Assembly: GCA_025060575.1 (NCBI GenBank)
Contig: JANXBL010000003.1
Span: 1-35,816, forward strand
DNA length: 35,816 nucleotides
Direction: 5' to 3'
Source of the DNA: Patescibacteria group bacterium
Lineage (GTDB): Bacteria; Patescibacteriota; Minisyncoccia; UBA6257; HR35
Below are positions 7,508-15,988 of this stretch, one piece after another. The translations under genes were made by a program, and so were the position numbers. Below the pieces are notes generated by a model that ran no database searches, was not told the origin of the DNA, and was given only the letters and a program-made list of their open reading frames with translations. The first letter of the stretch is position 1. Each line of letters begins with the position of its first letter.

Positions 7508-7537
7508 TTGACTTCTAAAAATCATTTAGTATATAAT
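7508..7537 (+). promoter_or_regulatory. Second, tandem sigma-70 promoter of the surface protein gene
   Basis: TTGACT at 7508-7513, an 18-bp spacer and TATAAT at 7532-7537. It lies about 69 bp downstream of the first promoter and would give a leader of about 117 nt. Confidence 0.65.
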
Positions 7538-7606
7538 TCAATTATTAAAATAAAATTTTAAATAAGGTCGTAAAGTAAAATTAATAAAAAGGTCAATTAA
7601 ATTAAA

Positions 7607-7649
7607 ACCATCATCTTCAAGGTCAAAAATTAAAACGAAGATTGATGGT
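7607..7649 (+). promoter_or_regulatory. 5'-UTR stem-loop just upstream of the start codon
   Basis: ACCATCATCTTC (7607-7618) pairs with GAAGA (7637-7641) and TGATGGT (7643-7649), a 12-bp stem with one bulged T and an 18-nt loop. It ends 11 nt before the ATG at 7661. No SD is present in between. It may stabilise the message or set translation rate; that role is inference. Confidence 0.55.
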
Positions 7650-7660
7650 AGAAAATAAAA

Positions 7661-9643
7661 ATGAATAAAAAATTATTTGTCGGTTTACTTGCCGCTTCAT
7701 TATTACTTTCAGTCGTCGTTCCTTATTCAAGCACTTCAGCTCAAACAACTTGTAATGTTGATGCTTTAAGAAGAGTTTCATTTGGTCAAAGAGGACCTGC
7801 TGTTGGGGCTCTACAGAGATGCTTGATTGAATTAGGTTATCTAAATATTGCAAGACCTACTAATTATTATGGTAGTCAAACTGCGGCTGCAGTTTTGCAA
7901 TTTTACAGAGATGCCAATATTCAGGCTGGAGTACAAGCAAGAGGAAGAGTCTTTGGTCCTGCAGGAATAGCTGCTATGAGACAAATGCTTGCTGGAGAAA
8001 TGCCTGAAAGAGAGGAAGTAGTGGTAAGACCACAACCAGAACCACAACCACAACCACAAACAGGTCAAGTACCACCTGAAGTCTTGAATCAAGCATTATC
8101 TTTGATTATTGCTGGTAAGACCAATGAGGCTTTAGCCTTAATGGCTCCTTATCTTGGTGGTCAACTTCCTCCCGTTGCTACTCCAACTCAACAAACAACC
8201 ACACCACCAACTACAGGTCCTAATCTTACTCCAGGAGTACCAGGCTATCTCACCGCAGAAATTGAACCATCTGTTAGCGGTGTTATTGTTAGAGAAGGAG
8301 AAACAGCTAGAGCTTTTGGATTAAGATTCAGAGCAGATAGTGGCGCAGTAAGAATTGATTCTATAGTTCTAAGATGGCCTACTACAAATCCTGCTGCTCC
8401 TGCTAGAGTTATTTCAAGAATAGAATTGCTTGATGACAACAACAATGTTCTTTCCAGTAAGACACCTGCTGATTTTTATCAAGATTCTAATCTAAATTAC
8501 TTTGTTCCTTTTTCTGGTTTGAACTTTGTTGTACCTGCTAATCAATTTAGATCATTGTTCTTTAGAGTAAGTCTAGTAGGAACACTTCCTTCTGTAACAC
8601 CAACATGGCCGAGAGATGTTACTTTTCAGGTAAGTGCTTCTGATGTTAGAGGAACTGATGGTACTGGCGCAGTTATTTCTCCTTCAATTTCACCATCACC
8701 TTTATCCCTTACCTTTTCTGCTGATGCTACAGTTGCTGGTTCGGCATACTTTGTGACAGCAGTTGATCCTTCTTCACCAATGGAAGGATATGTTTTCGCT
8801 TCTGATTTAGTTAATGGTAAATCTCAAGATGTTCCTGCTTTAGTTGTTAACTTAACGCCTAAGAATGATGACTTGAGATTAACCAGCATGACTGGTTCTG
8901 TTGTAAATACATCTATAGTTGAAAGATTAAGAATAAAAATTGGTAATACCACTGTTATCCAGACTACTTCCAGCAACGGTTCTTGGGAAGTTCCTTTAGC
9001 TTCTTACGGTATTACCCTTAAAAAAGATCAAGCTCAAAAGGTTACTATAAGTGTTGACTTAAGAAATGCTGCGGTAACCCCAGCTACCTTTACAGTATCT
9101 GTTGCTACTACCACGGCTATAAACAGCGTGGGAGATACAAAAGGATATACAACTCAAGCTGTGTCTCAGGTCTTAGGTTTTGTTAAAGGTGGCCCAACAT
9201 TTGCTGTTTCTTCTAAGTCTTTAGTACTTAAGGCAAAGAAAGATTCGAGCCAAACTATTGTTACCACCACTGTTGATACTGTTTCATATGTTATAAATGT
9301 TACTGCTAATGGTACGGATGTATATATACCAACATCTGCACCTGTTTATGTTGAAGTTGTAAAACCTGATAATTCAGTTGTTGCAACAACTACATTAAAT
9401 GTAGTTAATGTTGTACCAAATAACACCGAGCTCGTAGGATCAAGGTATAGAGTTCCAGCTGGAAATACAGTATCTTTTGAACTTTCTAGGGTTGTAAATA
9501 CTGACATAGGTGGAAACTTAACCTTAAGAGCTTGGGTTAAAAGAATCAATTGGGGATATGATTCTACTAGCCCAACTGTCCAAGCCACCTTTATGGCTAA
9601 TGATGTGAATACTTACGCAACATCTTTGGTTGTTCCTCAGTAG
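7661..9643 (+). CDS. Major exported protein with peptidoglycan-binding domain (possible S-layer protein)
   Basis: The 660-aa product starts with a signal peptide (residues 1-27, cleavage predicted at TSA|Q). Residues 37-110 form a PG_binding_1-like domain (GQRGPAVGALQ, YYGSQTAAAV). A Pro/Gln/Glu linker (117-140), a short helical segment and a Thr/Pro linker (170-190) follow. The remaining ~460 residues are Ser/Thr/Val-rich beta-sandwich-like sequence with few charged runs. Only two cysteines (31 and 54) lie near the wall-binding domain and could form a disulfide. Tandem promoters, a long leader, a strong terminator and uniform codon choice suggest abundant expression, as for an S-layer or main surface protein. 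The layer-forming role is inference. The reverse frames in this region are unsupported. Confidence 0.88.
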   Translation: MNKKLFVGLLAASLLLSVVVPYSSTSAQTTCNVDALRRVSFGQRGPAVGALQRCLIELGYLNIARPTNYYGSQTAAAVLQFYRDANIQAGVQARGRVFGPAGIAAMRQMLAGEMPEREEVVVRPQPEPQPQPQTGQVPPEVLNQALSLIIAGKTNEALALMAPYLGGQLPPVATPTQQTTTPPTTGPNLTPGVPGYLTAEIEPSVSGVIVREGETARAFGLRFRADSGAVRIDSIVLRWPTTNPAAPARVISRIELLDDNNNVLSSKTPADFYQDSNLNYFVPFSGLNFVVPANQFRSLFFRVSLVGTLPSVTPTWPRDVTFQVSASDVRGTDGTGAVISPSISPSPLSLTFSADATVAGSAYFVTAVDPSSPMEGYVFASDLVNGKSQDVPALVVNLTPKNDDLRLTSMTGSVVNTSIVERLRIKIGNTTVIQTTSSNGSWEVPLASYGITLKKDQAQKVTISVDLRNAAVTPATFTVSVATTTAINSVGDTKGYTTQAVSQVLGFVKGGPTFAVSSKSLVLKAKKDSSQTIVTTTVDTVSYVINVTANGTDVYIPTSAPVYVEVVKPDNSVVATTTLNVVNVVPNNTELVGSRYRVPAGNTVSFELSRVVNTDIGGNLTLRAWVKRINWGYDSTSPTVQATFMANDVNTYATSLVVPQ

Positions 9644-9668
9644 CGATTGTGGTTTATCCCTGTTTTTC

Positions 9669-9699
9669 AATCCCCCGGCCAAAGAGGCCGGGGGATTTT
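9669..9699 (+). terminator. Strong intrinsic terminator after the surface protein gene
   Basis: A 12-bp stem (9669-9680 with 9686-9697) has core CCCCCGGCC/GGCCGGGGG, a 5-nt loop AAAGA, and the run TTTTG directly after. It isolates the surface protein transcript from the next gene. Confidence 0.9.
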
Positions 9700-9759
9700 G
9701 ATTCGGCTTAAATTATAGTCATTTTTTTGTATTAAAATTAATAAAAGATTTGAAATTAG

Positions 9760-10875
9760 ATGAAGCTTAAGATTAAAAATAAAGATTTATTATTAATTGT
9801 TTTGATCTTTATTGTCTTAGGGTTTTCCTTTGCTCAACAAAAACCTAAATTTAGACCTAATCGAAATATTGAAACTATTATTCAATCAGCCCCACCATCT
9901 ATTATTGAGACTAATCAAGTAACTTTTAAATTTTCTGGAGTAAACTTTAGAAAGCAGGATGATAAACTTCGCTTTCAAACGAAACTTTGGCCATTAGAAA
10001 AGGGATGGCAAGATAACTATTCCAACGAGAAAACTTATTCCAACTTACCTAAAGGTAAAAACGTCTATTTGTTCTATGTAAGAGCAGTGAATGAGAAAAA
10101 TGAATATGATCCTTTTCCAGCGGTATATGTCTTTGAAACGAGAATTTCTCCGTTCTATAAAGATGTTTCCATCGGGACTTCTTATGATGGTATGTCTTTA
10201 ACTCTTTATAATGATTCTGATAGGGAAATTAATATTACTGGTTGGAAAATATCTACCTCGAAATTAGTTTTTACTATCCCTCAAGGAGTTAAGAACTTTA
10301 CCTATGACATTAATAAGATTAAGTTAGAAGATATTGTTTTATCTGCTAGAGGAAGAGCGATTATTCAGGCTGTCTATTCTTCGGCGACTTCTGGGCCAAT
10401 TGGAAGTGATTGGCGTAATTTACCTCTCTCTCCTTATGGTTTTAATTTTTTGCCTAATAAATGTTTTCTTTATGTTAATAAAAATTTTAATGATCACTAC
10501 GCCTGTGATTACTTAAGTATTTCTCGAGAGGAACTTTTGCAGATGGTCCTTAATGGAAGAATTTCTTCTGATTGTGCTGTTCTGTTAAGCTCCTCGGATT
10601 GTGATGGTAGCTGGTTAATTCGTCGGACGATAGAAAGAGGAGATTTAAGGTGTCAAGCTATAGTTGAGCAGTGGTATAACTATAATTCTTGTTATCAACG
10701 CAAATCAGCAGATAGTGATTTTTTTAGTAAAATTTGGAGAATCTATTTTGATCCCAGAAACGAAGATGATAAAAAAAATAGAAAACCGATCGAAAGATTT
10801 TTCCGTGATCGTTTTGAAAAGATTATGCTTTTAGATCAAAACAATCTTTTGGTAAACAGCTACGAAATTTATTAA
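9760..10875 (+). CDS. Exported protein with lamin-tail-like domain
   Basis: A 371-aa protein with a signal peptide or N-terminal anchor (hydrophobic 10-24, cleavage predicted at SFA|Q). Residues about 45-130 look like an immunoglobulin/FN3-type strand domain. Residues about 140-205 fit a lamin-tail domain: SLTLYNDSDREINITGWKIS, then a later VLSARGRAIIQA. The C-terminal third carries six cysteines (in KCF, ACDY, SDCA, SDCDG, RCQ, SCYQ), an even number suiting disulfides after export. Lamin-tail domains occur in bacterial surface and secreted proteins, often alongside nucleases or adhesins, but no catalytic domain is visible here. It follows the major surface protein but is separated from it by a terminator. 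Function unknown beyond export. Confidence 0.75.
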   Translation: MKLKIKNKDLLLIVLIFIVLGFSFAQQKPKFRPNRNIETIIQSAPPSIIETNQVTFKFSGVNFRKQDDKLRFQTKLWPLEKGWQDNYSNEKTYSNLPKGKNVYLFYVRAVNEKNEYDPFPAVYVFETRISPFYKDVSIGTSYDGMSLTLYNDSDREINITGWKISTSKLVFTIPQGVKNFTYDINKIKLEDIVLSARGRAIIQAVYSSATSGPIGSDWRNLPLSPYGFNFLPNKCFLYVNKNFNDHYACDYLSISREELLQMVLNGRISSDCAVLLSSSDCDGSWLIRRTIERGDLRCQAIVEQWYNYNSCYQRKSADSDFFSKIWRIYFDPRNEDDKKNRKPIERFFRDRFEKIMLLDQNNLLVNSYEIY

Positions 10876-10914
10876 TTTTTCAGATGTGGTTATCTTCAGA
10901 AAATTAACTTAGTT

Positions 10915-10920
10915 TATAAT
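10915..10920 (+). promoter_or_regulatory. Candidate -10 box for tRNA-Gly
   Basis: A perfect TATAAT lies about 32 nt upstream of the tRNA. No good -35 sits at 16-18 bp, so the call rests on the -10 and its position. Confidence 0.4.
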
Positions 10921-10951
10921 TTATATATTGCTAAAATTTAGGTTAACCATG

Positions 10952-11024
10952 GCGGCGGTAGTTCAGTTGGTAGAACGTCTCCCTTCCAAGGAGAAAGTCG
11001 CGGGTTCGAATCCCGTCCGCCGCT
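10952..11024 (+). tRNA. tRNA-Gly, anticodon UCC
   Basis: Acceptor stem GCGGCGG (10952-10958) pairs with CCGCCGC (11017-11023) and the discriminator is T11024, typical for glycine. The anticodon stem TCTCC/GGAGA (10978-10982/10990-10994) encloses loop CTTCCAA with anticodon TCC at 10985-10987. The T loop is TTCGAAT. CCA is not encoded. It reads GGA and GGG; it is an ordinary glycine tRNA, not one that reads UGA. Confidence 0.97.
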
Positions 11025-11043
11025 CTTCTGCTTTAAATTTAAA

Positions 11044-11072
11044 ATTGACATTTTATAGATTTTTTGATATTA
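11044..11072 (+). promoter_or_regulatory. Sigma-70 promoter of the O-antigen ligase-like gene
   Basis: A perfect TTGACA at 11044-11049, a 17-bp spacer, and TATTAT at 11067-11072. The start near 11079 would leave a leader of about 70 nt before the ATG at 11149. Confidence 0.65.
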
Positions 11073-11148
11073 TTAAAAGTAATAGTTAAATTTTAAAGCG
11101 TTATTTGTTGTTTAAATAAAATTTATCAATTTAATCGTTATATTAACG

Positions 11149-13236
11149 ATGACTAGAAAAATATTAAATTATCTAACGGGGATTATTTTTCTTATGCCAT
11201 TTACTTTGCTAATTGTTGATACTTCTGTGCTTTTCCCTTACATTACAACTAAAGCTATCATTTTTAGAATTCTGGTGACTATAGGCTTTGTTCTTGCTCT
11301 TTGGTTATATCTAATTAATCCTGGTTCCTTTCCTAAAAAGAACTTTATGTTGATAGCCATAGTTTTTTTCTTATTGGCGAACATTCTGTCAACAATTTTT
11401 AGTATTACACCTTATCGTTCCTTTTGGGGGAATGCGGAAAGAATGGAAGGTCTATGGTCATTGTTTTTTTATTTAGGATATCTTTTTTTGCTCATAACAC
11501 TTTTTCAATTTGCTCCTGAGAAAAAAAAGACAATATTCATTTCAATTGCTATTGTTTCAGTCATTATTTCTGCTGTCCAAATAAATCAAGCTTTTTTTGA
11601 TGGCATAGTAAGACCATCGGCTACTTTGGGTAATGCCACTTATGTAGGTTTCTTAAGTTTGCTAGTAATTTTTTTAACTTTATTCTTTTTATCTACTGCC
11701 AAAAGTTTTCCCGAAAAATTGATCTATTTTGGTTTAATTGGCATGAATTTAATCTCACTTTTAGCTTCTCAAACCAGAGGGTCAATTTTGGGTTTATTGG
11801 TTGGTGCATTTTTCGGTTCGTTGTTGTACTTGATTCTAAATAGATGGTCATTAAAAATTAAATTGGCTGTATTAGGTGGGTTAGTTATTTTAATTTTCGG
11901 TTTTTATTTTTTCTTAAAGACAGATCTGGCTTATCAAATTCCCGGATTTAATCGATTAGCCGATACTCTAAAAAATCCGGTTTCAGTTTTTCCTCGTCTT
12001 TTTGCTTGGAAAATATTTCTTGATGCCTTTAAAGAAAGGCCGATATTTGGGTGGGGGCAGGAATCTTTGCCCGTAGCTTTCTTTGCTCATTTTAACCCCG
12101 AGCTTTACTTATATGAAAGAGCCATTTTTGATCGTCCCCACAATAAGTTCGTTGAAATGTTAGTTTCAAACGGTATAGTTGGTTTTATAGCTTGGCTATC
12201 AATATTTATCGCTTTCGTTTACTATCTTTTAAAACAAAACATTTCCATTTTTCAGAAATCAGTTTTATTTGGTTTACTGTTTGCCTATCTCGGACAAAAT
12301 TTTTCTCTTTTTGATATGCAAGCAAGTTATCTTGTCTTTTTGTTTGCCCTTTCTTTGGTTACTCCAAAAGTTGAGATAAAGGAAGACAGGGGACGATTCA
12401 TTAGGCCCTACTTGGTTTTAGCCTCGGGAGTTGCTTTAGTTCTTATCGTTATTCACTTGCAACATTACTATGTGGTCAGGAATATTATTAGCGCTTTAAG
12501 AGGAGTTAACCCTCAAACAAATCTTCATGATACTAGATATGCAACCTCCGAATTTAAAAGATTGTCGAACATTGCTGGACCGTTTTTAACCGAAGAAGCA
12601 ATAATGATTGCTAACTATCTAACAAATAATGCTGGCAAGATAGATAACTTTGGGGATTTTATCGCTCTTTTTGAAGTTATTGAAAAAGCTTATCAAAAAG
12701 ATCGTTATGATTATCGATTAACTAATATCTATCTTGGTAATCTCTATATTTTGACAGCGATTGAAAAACAATTTGGGCAAGATTCTCGACCAACTATTGC
12801 TAAAATAGACTCTATCTATCGTGAATTAATCTCTCAATATCCTTTGGTACCAGAAACTTATATTCAATATGCCCTTTTTTGGTCTAATTTAGGAGATAAA
12901 CAGAAGGCATTAATGATTCTGGAGGAAGGCGAGAGAAAAATAGCATCTTTATATCCTAAATATTTATTACAACAGGCAACGGCTTTAATAAATTTAGGCG
13001 AAAATAGTTTAGCCTATAAAAAGGTGCAAAAGTTTAAAGAAACTAATATTCATAACTTAACCAGCGATGATTACCAAATTCTTCTTGAGACATATTCAGC
13101 TAACAACGATGTGGAAAACTCAAAATCATTAATTTCTCAATGGTTGAAGATTGATAATTCAAGTTCTACCAAGAAATTAATAAGGGAAATTTTATCGAAA
13201 TACGGCCAAGCTAAAATTTACAATCTTGACATCTAG
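11149..13236 (+). CDS. O-antigen ligase/polymerase-like membrane protein with C-terminal TPRs
   Basis: The 695-aa product has about eleven or twelve hydrophobic helices in residues 10-440. The Wzy_C/WaaL-type landmarks are SQTRGS (207-212), the periplasmic-loop motif GWGQES (301-306) and DRPHN (328-332), whose Arg and His are typical of this family. Such proteins move polyprenyl-linked sugar chains or polymerise them on the outer face of the membrane; some members instead glycosylate proteins. Residues about 490-690 are helical and TPR-like (for example QYALFWSNLGDKQKALMIL), a common extension. It has its own promoter and is followed by nrdJ. Which glycan and acceptor it uses cannot be told; an S-layer or pilin glycosylation role is only suggested by the neighbours. 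Confidence 0.85.
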   Translation: MTRKILNYLTGIIFLMPFTLLIVDTSVLFPYITTKAIIFRILVTIGFVLALWLYLINPGSFPKKNFMLIAIVFFLLANILSTIFSITPYRSFWGNAERMEGLWSLFFYLGYLFLLITLFQFAPEKKKTIFISIAIVSVIISAVQINQAFFDGIVRPSATLGNATYVGFLSLLVIFLTLFFLSTAKSFPEKLIYFGLIGMNLISLLASQTRGSILGLLVGAFFGSLLYLILNRWSLKIKLAVLGGLVILIFGFYFFLKTDLAYQIPGFNRLADTLKNPVSVFPRLFAWKIFLDAFKERPIFGWGQESLPVAFFAHFNPELYLYERAIFDRPHNKFVEMLVSNGIVGFIAWLSIFIAFVYYLLKQNISIFQKSVLFGLLFAYLGQNFSLFDMQASYLVFLFALSLVTPKVEIKEDRGRFIRPYLVLASGVALVLIVIHLQHYYVVRNIISALRGVNPQTNLHDTRYATSEFKRLSNIAGPFLTEEAIMIANYLTNNAGKIDNFGDFIALFEVIEKAYQKDRYDYRLTNIYLGNLYILTAIEKQFGQDSRPTIAKIDSIYRELISQYPLVPETYIQYALFWSNLGDKQKALMILEEGERKIASLYPKYLLQQATALINLGENSLAYKKVQKFKETNIHNLTSDDYQILLETYSANNDVENSKSLISQWLKIDNSSSTKKLIREILSKYGQAKIYNLDI

Positions 13237-13254
13237 ATATTTTTAAGAAATAAT
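13226..13254 (+). promoter_or_regulatory. Candidate sigma-70 promoter of the ribonucleotide reductase gene
   Basis: TTGACA at 13226-13231, a 17-bp spacer and AATAAT at 13249-13254. The -35 lies inside the last codons of the upstream gene. The predicted start is near 13261. Confidence 0.55.
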
Positions 13255-13256
13255 TT

Positions 13257-13289
13257 CTCTTAATCTTATTAACCGTCGTCTATTAAGAG
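13257..13289 (+). promoter_or_regulatory. Hairpin masking the Shine-Dalgarno of nrdJ
   Basis: CTCTTAAT (13257-13264) pairs perfectly with ATTAAGAG (13282-13289) across a 17-nt loop. The 3' arm contains most of the SD (AAGAGG, 13285-13290) ahead of the ATG at 13301. Read-through transcripts from 11149 would carry the whole hairpin, while transcripts starting near 13261 would lack part of the 5' arm. A translational control role is inference. Confidence 0.4.
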
Positions 13290-13300
13290 GTATTTTTAAG

Positions 13301-15988
13301 ATGGCCAAAAAAACAGTTATCTCTTCAAGTTTTAAAACAAAAAACAATAGTCAACTTTTAAAAATAGACTATTTTTTTTCTAAACCTCATAAACATCCTT
13401 TCGATGAAGTTAATTGGATTAAAACAAAAGCAGAAATACCGGGTTCTAATTTCCTTATGGAAGAAGTTGAATTTCCTGATTTTTACTCCCAGAATGCAAT
13501 CAATATCATTTCTTCTAAGTATTTCAAGATTAACAAAGGCAAACAAGAGACTTCTTTAAAGGATATACTTTTGAGGGTAGCGAAAACTTTCAAAGAATGG
13601 GGGTTAGAGCAAGGTTATTTTGATAATGAAAATAGTCAAATTTTTGAGAAGGAATTAATATCGATTATCCTCTTTCAAAGAGCAACATTCAATTCACCTG
13701 TTTGGTTTAATGTTGGAGTGAATGGCAGAAAACAACAATGCTCAGCTTGTTTTATTCTAGATGTTCAAGATAGTATGGAGTCTATTTTGGAATGGATAAG
13801 GACTGAAGGATTAATTTTTAAGGGTGGCTCAGGATCAGGAATAAATCTTTCTACCTTGAGGGCAAAAGGAGAGTCACTTTCTAGCGGTGGGCACTCTTCA
13901 GGGGTAATTTCTTTTATGAAGGCTGCTGATGCAGTGGCGGGAGCAATTAAGAGCGGAGGGACAACGCGACGGGCTGCTAAGATGGTTATTCTTAATGCTG
14001 ATCATCCTGAGATAATTGATTTTATCAGAGTTAAAGCAGAGGAAGAAAATAAAATTAGAGCTCTAATCGATGCTGGTTATGATATGTCAGATATGAATAA
14101 TCCACTTTGGCAAAATATTTTCTTTCAAAATGCCAACAATTCAGTGAGAATACCTGACTCTTTAATGGAAGCAGCTTTAAGAGATGGAGAATGGAAAACT
14201 TATTATGTAACTAATGGTAAGGTGGCTCAAACGTATAAAGCTAGGGATATTTTAATGGAAATTGCTAAAGCTGCTTGGGAATGCGGTGATCCTGGAGTTC
14301 AATTTGATGATACCATTCAACGATGGCATACGTGTAAAAAATCGGGCAAGATTAATGCTACCAATCCTTGCGCAGAATATCTTTTTCTTGATAATACGAG
14401 TTGTAATTTGGCTTCCATCAACCTACTTAAGTACATCGACGAAGAGGGACATTTTGATATCGAAGCTTTTAAACATACAGTAAGAATTATCTTTTTGGCT
14501 CAGGATATATTGATTTCCAAGGCTGATTATCCAACAGAAAAAATAGCTGAAGAGACAAAAAAATATAGAACCATTGGATTAGGTTATACAAATTTAGGAG
14601 CTCTGATTATGAGTTTAGGCTTAGCATATGATTCGGAGGAGGCAAGATCACTAGCTTCAGCTATTACTTCTTTAATGACTGGAACTGCTTATCTTCTTTC
14701 AACTGAGATTGCTAAAATCACTCATCCCTTTCCTGAGTATGATAAAAACAGAGAGTCGATGTTGGAGGTGATTAATATGCATCGCAATGAAAGCTATAAA
14801 TTGAGAGATAAATATAAAGAAAGTCAATTTATCTATCTCATTGAAGAGGCTAATAAAGTGTGGGATGAGACAATGGAAAATGGTAGTAAATTCGGATTTA
14901 GAAATGCCCAAGCAACAGTGATTGCTCCGACAGGAACAATTAGTTTTATGTTAGATTGCGATACCACTGGTATTGAACCAGATTTTGCTTTAGTTAAAAA
15001 CAAACAACTAGTGGGCGGAGGTTGGTTAAAAATTGTTAACAAAAGTGTTTCTTTAGCGCTAAAAAGATTAGGATATCTACCGGAAGAGATCGATGATATT
15101 ATTAAGCATTTAGAAGAAACGGAAAATATTGAAACCGCTCCTCATCTTAAGAAAGAGCATCTTAGCGTTTTTGATTGTGCTATTAAACCACTTCAAGGTC
15201 AAAGATTTATTCATTGGTTAGGTCATGTAAAAATGGTGGCTGCTGTTCAGCCTTTTATTAGTGGAGGTATAAGTAAAACATTTAATATGCCCAATGAATG
15301 CACTGTGGACGATATTTACAATGCCTATTTTACTGCTTGGCGATTAGGGATCAAATGCTTTGCTGTTTATCGAGACGGCTCTAAGGCAACTCAAGCTCTT
15401 TACACCAAAAAGAAAGACAAGCATACTAAAAGTATTATTAGAAGAAAATTGCCTGATATTCGTCAATCTGAAACGCACAAATTTTCAATTGCCGGTCATG
15501 AAGGCTATTTAACATATAGTTTTTTTGAAGATGGTTCCTTGGGTGAAATTTTTATTAGAATGTCAAAACAGGGGAGCACTCTTTCCGGTTTGTTGGACGC
15601 TTTCGCTATTGCTGTTTCTATTGCTCTTCAATATAATGTGCCATTAAAGGAGCTGGCTAAGAAATTTGTCCATATGAGATTTGAGCCAATGGGAATTACT
15701 AATAACAAAGAAATTTCAACTACTTCCTCGATTGTTGATTATATTTTTCGCTATTTAAGCATGAAATTTTTAAACCCTGAAGAATTGAAAAATTTAGGTA
15801 TAGAAGCAAAGGATAGAACTTTATTAAATGATCATCCGAGATTAATCAATAATAATAATCTTTTAAGCGATGAGAAAGGCGAAAATCTAACCGGTCCACC
15901 CTGTCGATATTGCGGAGGAATGACTACTAGAACAGGTTCTTGTTATACTTGTCTTGATTGTGGAGAAAGTAGCGGAGGTTGTGGCTAG
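13301..15988 (+). CDS. nrdJ: Adenosylcobalamin-dependent (class II) ribonucleoside reductase
   Basis: The 895-aa product reduces ribonucleotides to deoxyribonucleotides using coenzyme B12 instead of a di-iron subunit. Active-site landmarks are visible: Cys147 in QQCSACF and Cys368 in NTSCNLASINL form the redox pair, and NPCAE holds the thiyl Cys357 with Asn355 and Glu359. The effector and substrate loops (GGSGSGINLSTLRAKG) and APTGTIS are intact. The C terminus ends in a four-cysteine zinc-ribbon-like tail (CRYCGG, then CYTCLDCG) plus a final CG, which probably shuttles electrons. Class II enzymes work with or without oxygen and need imported cobalamin; no B12 genes are in the window. The glutaredoxin at 32244-32474 could be a reductant. 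The TAG stop overlaps the convergent recombinase stop. Confidence 0.95.
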   Translation: MAKKTVISSSFKTKNNSQLLKIDYFFSKPHKHPFDEVNWIKTKAEIPGSNFLMEEVEFPDFYSQNAINIISSKYFKINKGKQETSLKDILLRVAKTFKEWGLEQGYFDNENSQIFEKELISIILFQRATFNSPVWFNVGVNGRKQQCSACFILDVQDSMESILEWIRTEGLIFKGGSGSGINLSTLRAKGESLSSGGHSSGVISFMKAADAVAGAIKSGGTTRRAAKMVILNADHPEIIDFIRVKAEEENKIRALIDAGYDMSDMNNPLWQNIFFQNANNSVRIPDSLMEAALRDGEWKTYYVTNGKVAQTYKARDILMEIAKAAWECGDPGVQFDDTIQRWHTCKKSGKINATNPCAEYLFLDNTSCNLASINLLKYIDEEGHFDIEAFKHTVRIIFLAQDILISKADYPTEKIAEETKKYRTIGLGYTNLGALIMSLGLAYDSEEARSLASAITSLMTGTAYLLSTEIAKITHPFPEYDKNRESMLEVINMHRNESYKLRDKYKESQFIYLIEEANKVWDETMENGSKFGFRNAQATVIAPTGTISFMLDCDTTGIEPDFALVKNKQLVGGGWLKIVNKSVSLALKRLGYLPEEIDDIIKHLEETENIETAPHLKKEHLSVFDCAIKPLQGQRFIHWLGHVKMVAAVQPFISGGISKTFNMPNECTVDDIYNAYFTAWRLGIKCFAVYRDGSKATQALYTKKKDKHTKSIIRRKLPDIRQSETHKFSIAGHEGYLTYSFFEDGSLGEIFIRMSKQGSTLSGLLDAFAIAVSIALQYNVPLKELAKKFVHMRFEPMGITNNKEISTTSSIVDYIFRYLSMKFLNPEELKNLGIEAKDRTLLNDHPRLINNNNLLSDEKGENLTGPPCRYCGGMTTRTGSCYTCLDCGESSGGCG

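Noticed and set aside
7841-8092. Minus-strand open frames inside the surface-protein gene
   Set aside because: They are low-complexity mirrors of the Pro/Gln linker, with no SD, no homology and no conserved motif.
10952-11024. A UGA-reading glycine tRNA as in Absconditabacteria or Gracilibacteria
   Set aside because: The anticodon is UCC, not UCA, and TGA terminates recG, pnp, the NYN gene and others.
13237-13300. Cobalamin riboswitch before nrdJ
   Set aside because: The leader is only about 60 nt and lacks the conserved B12-box; only a short hairpin is present.
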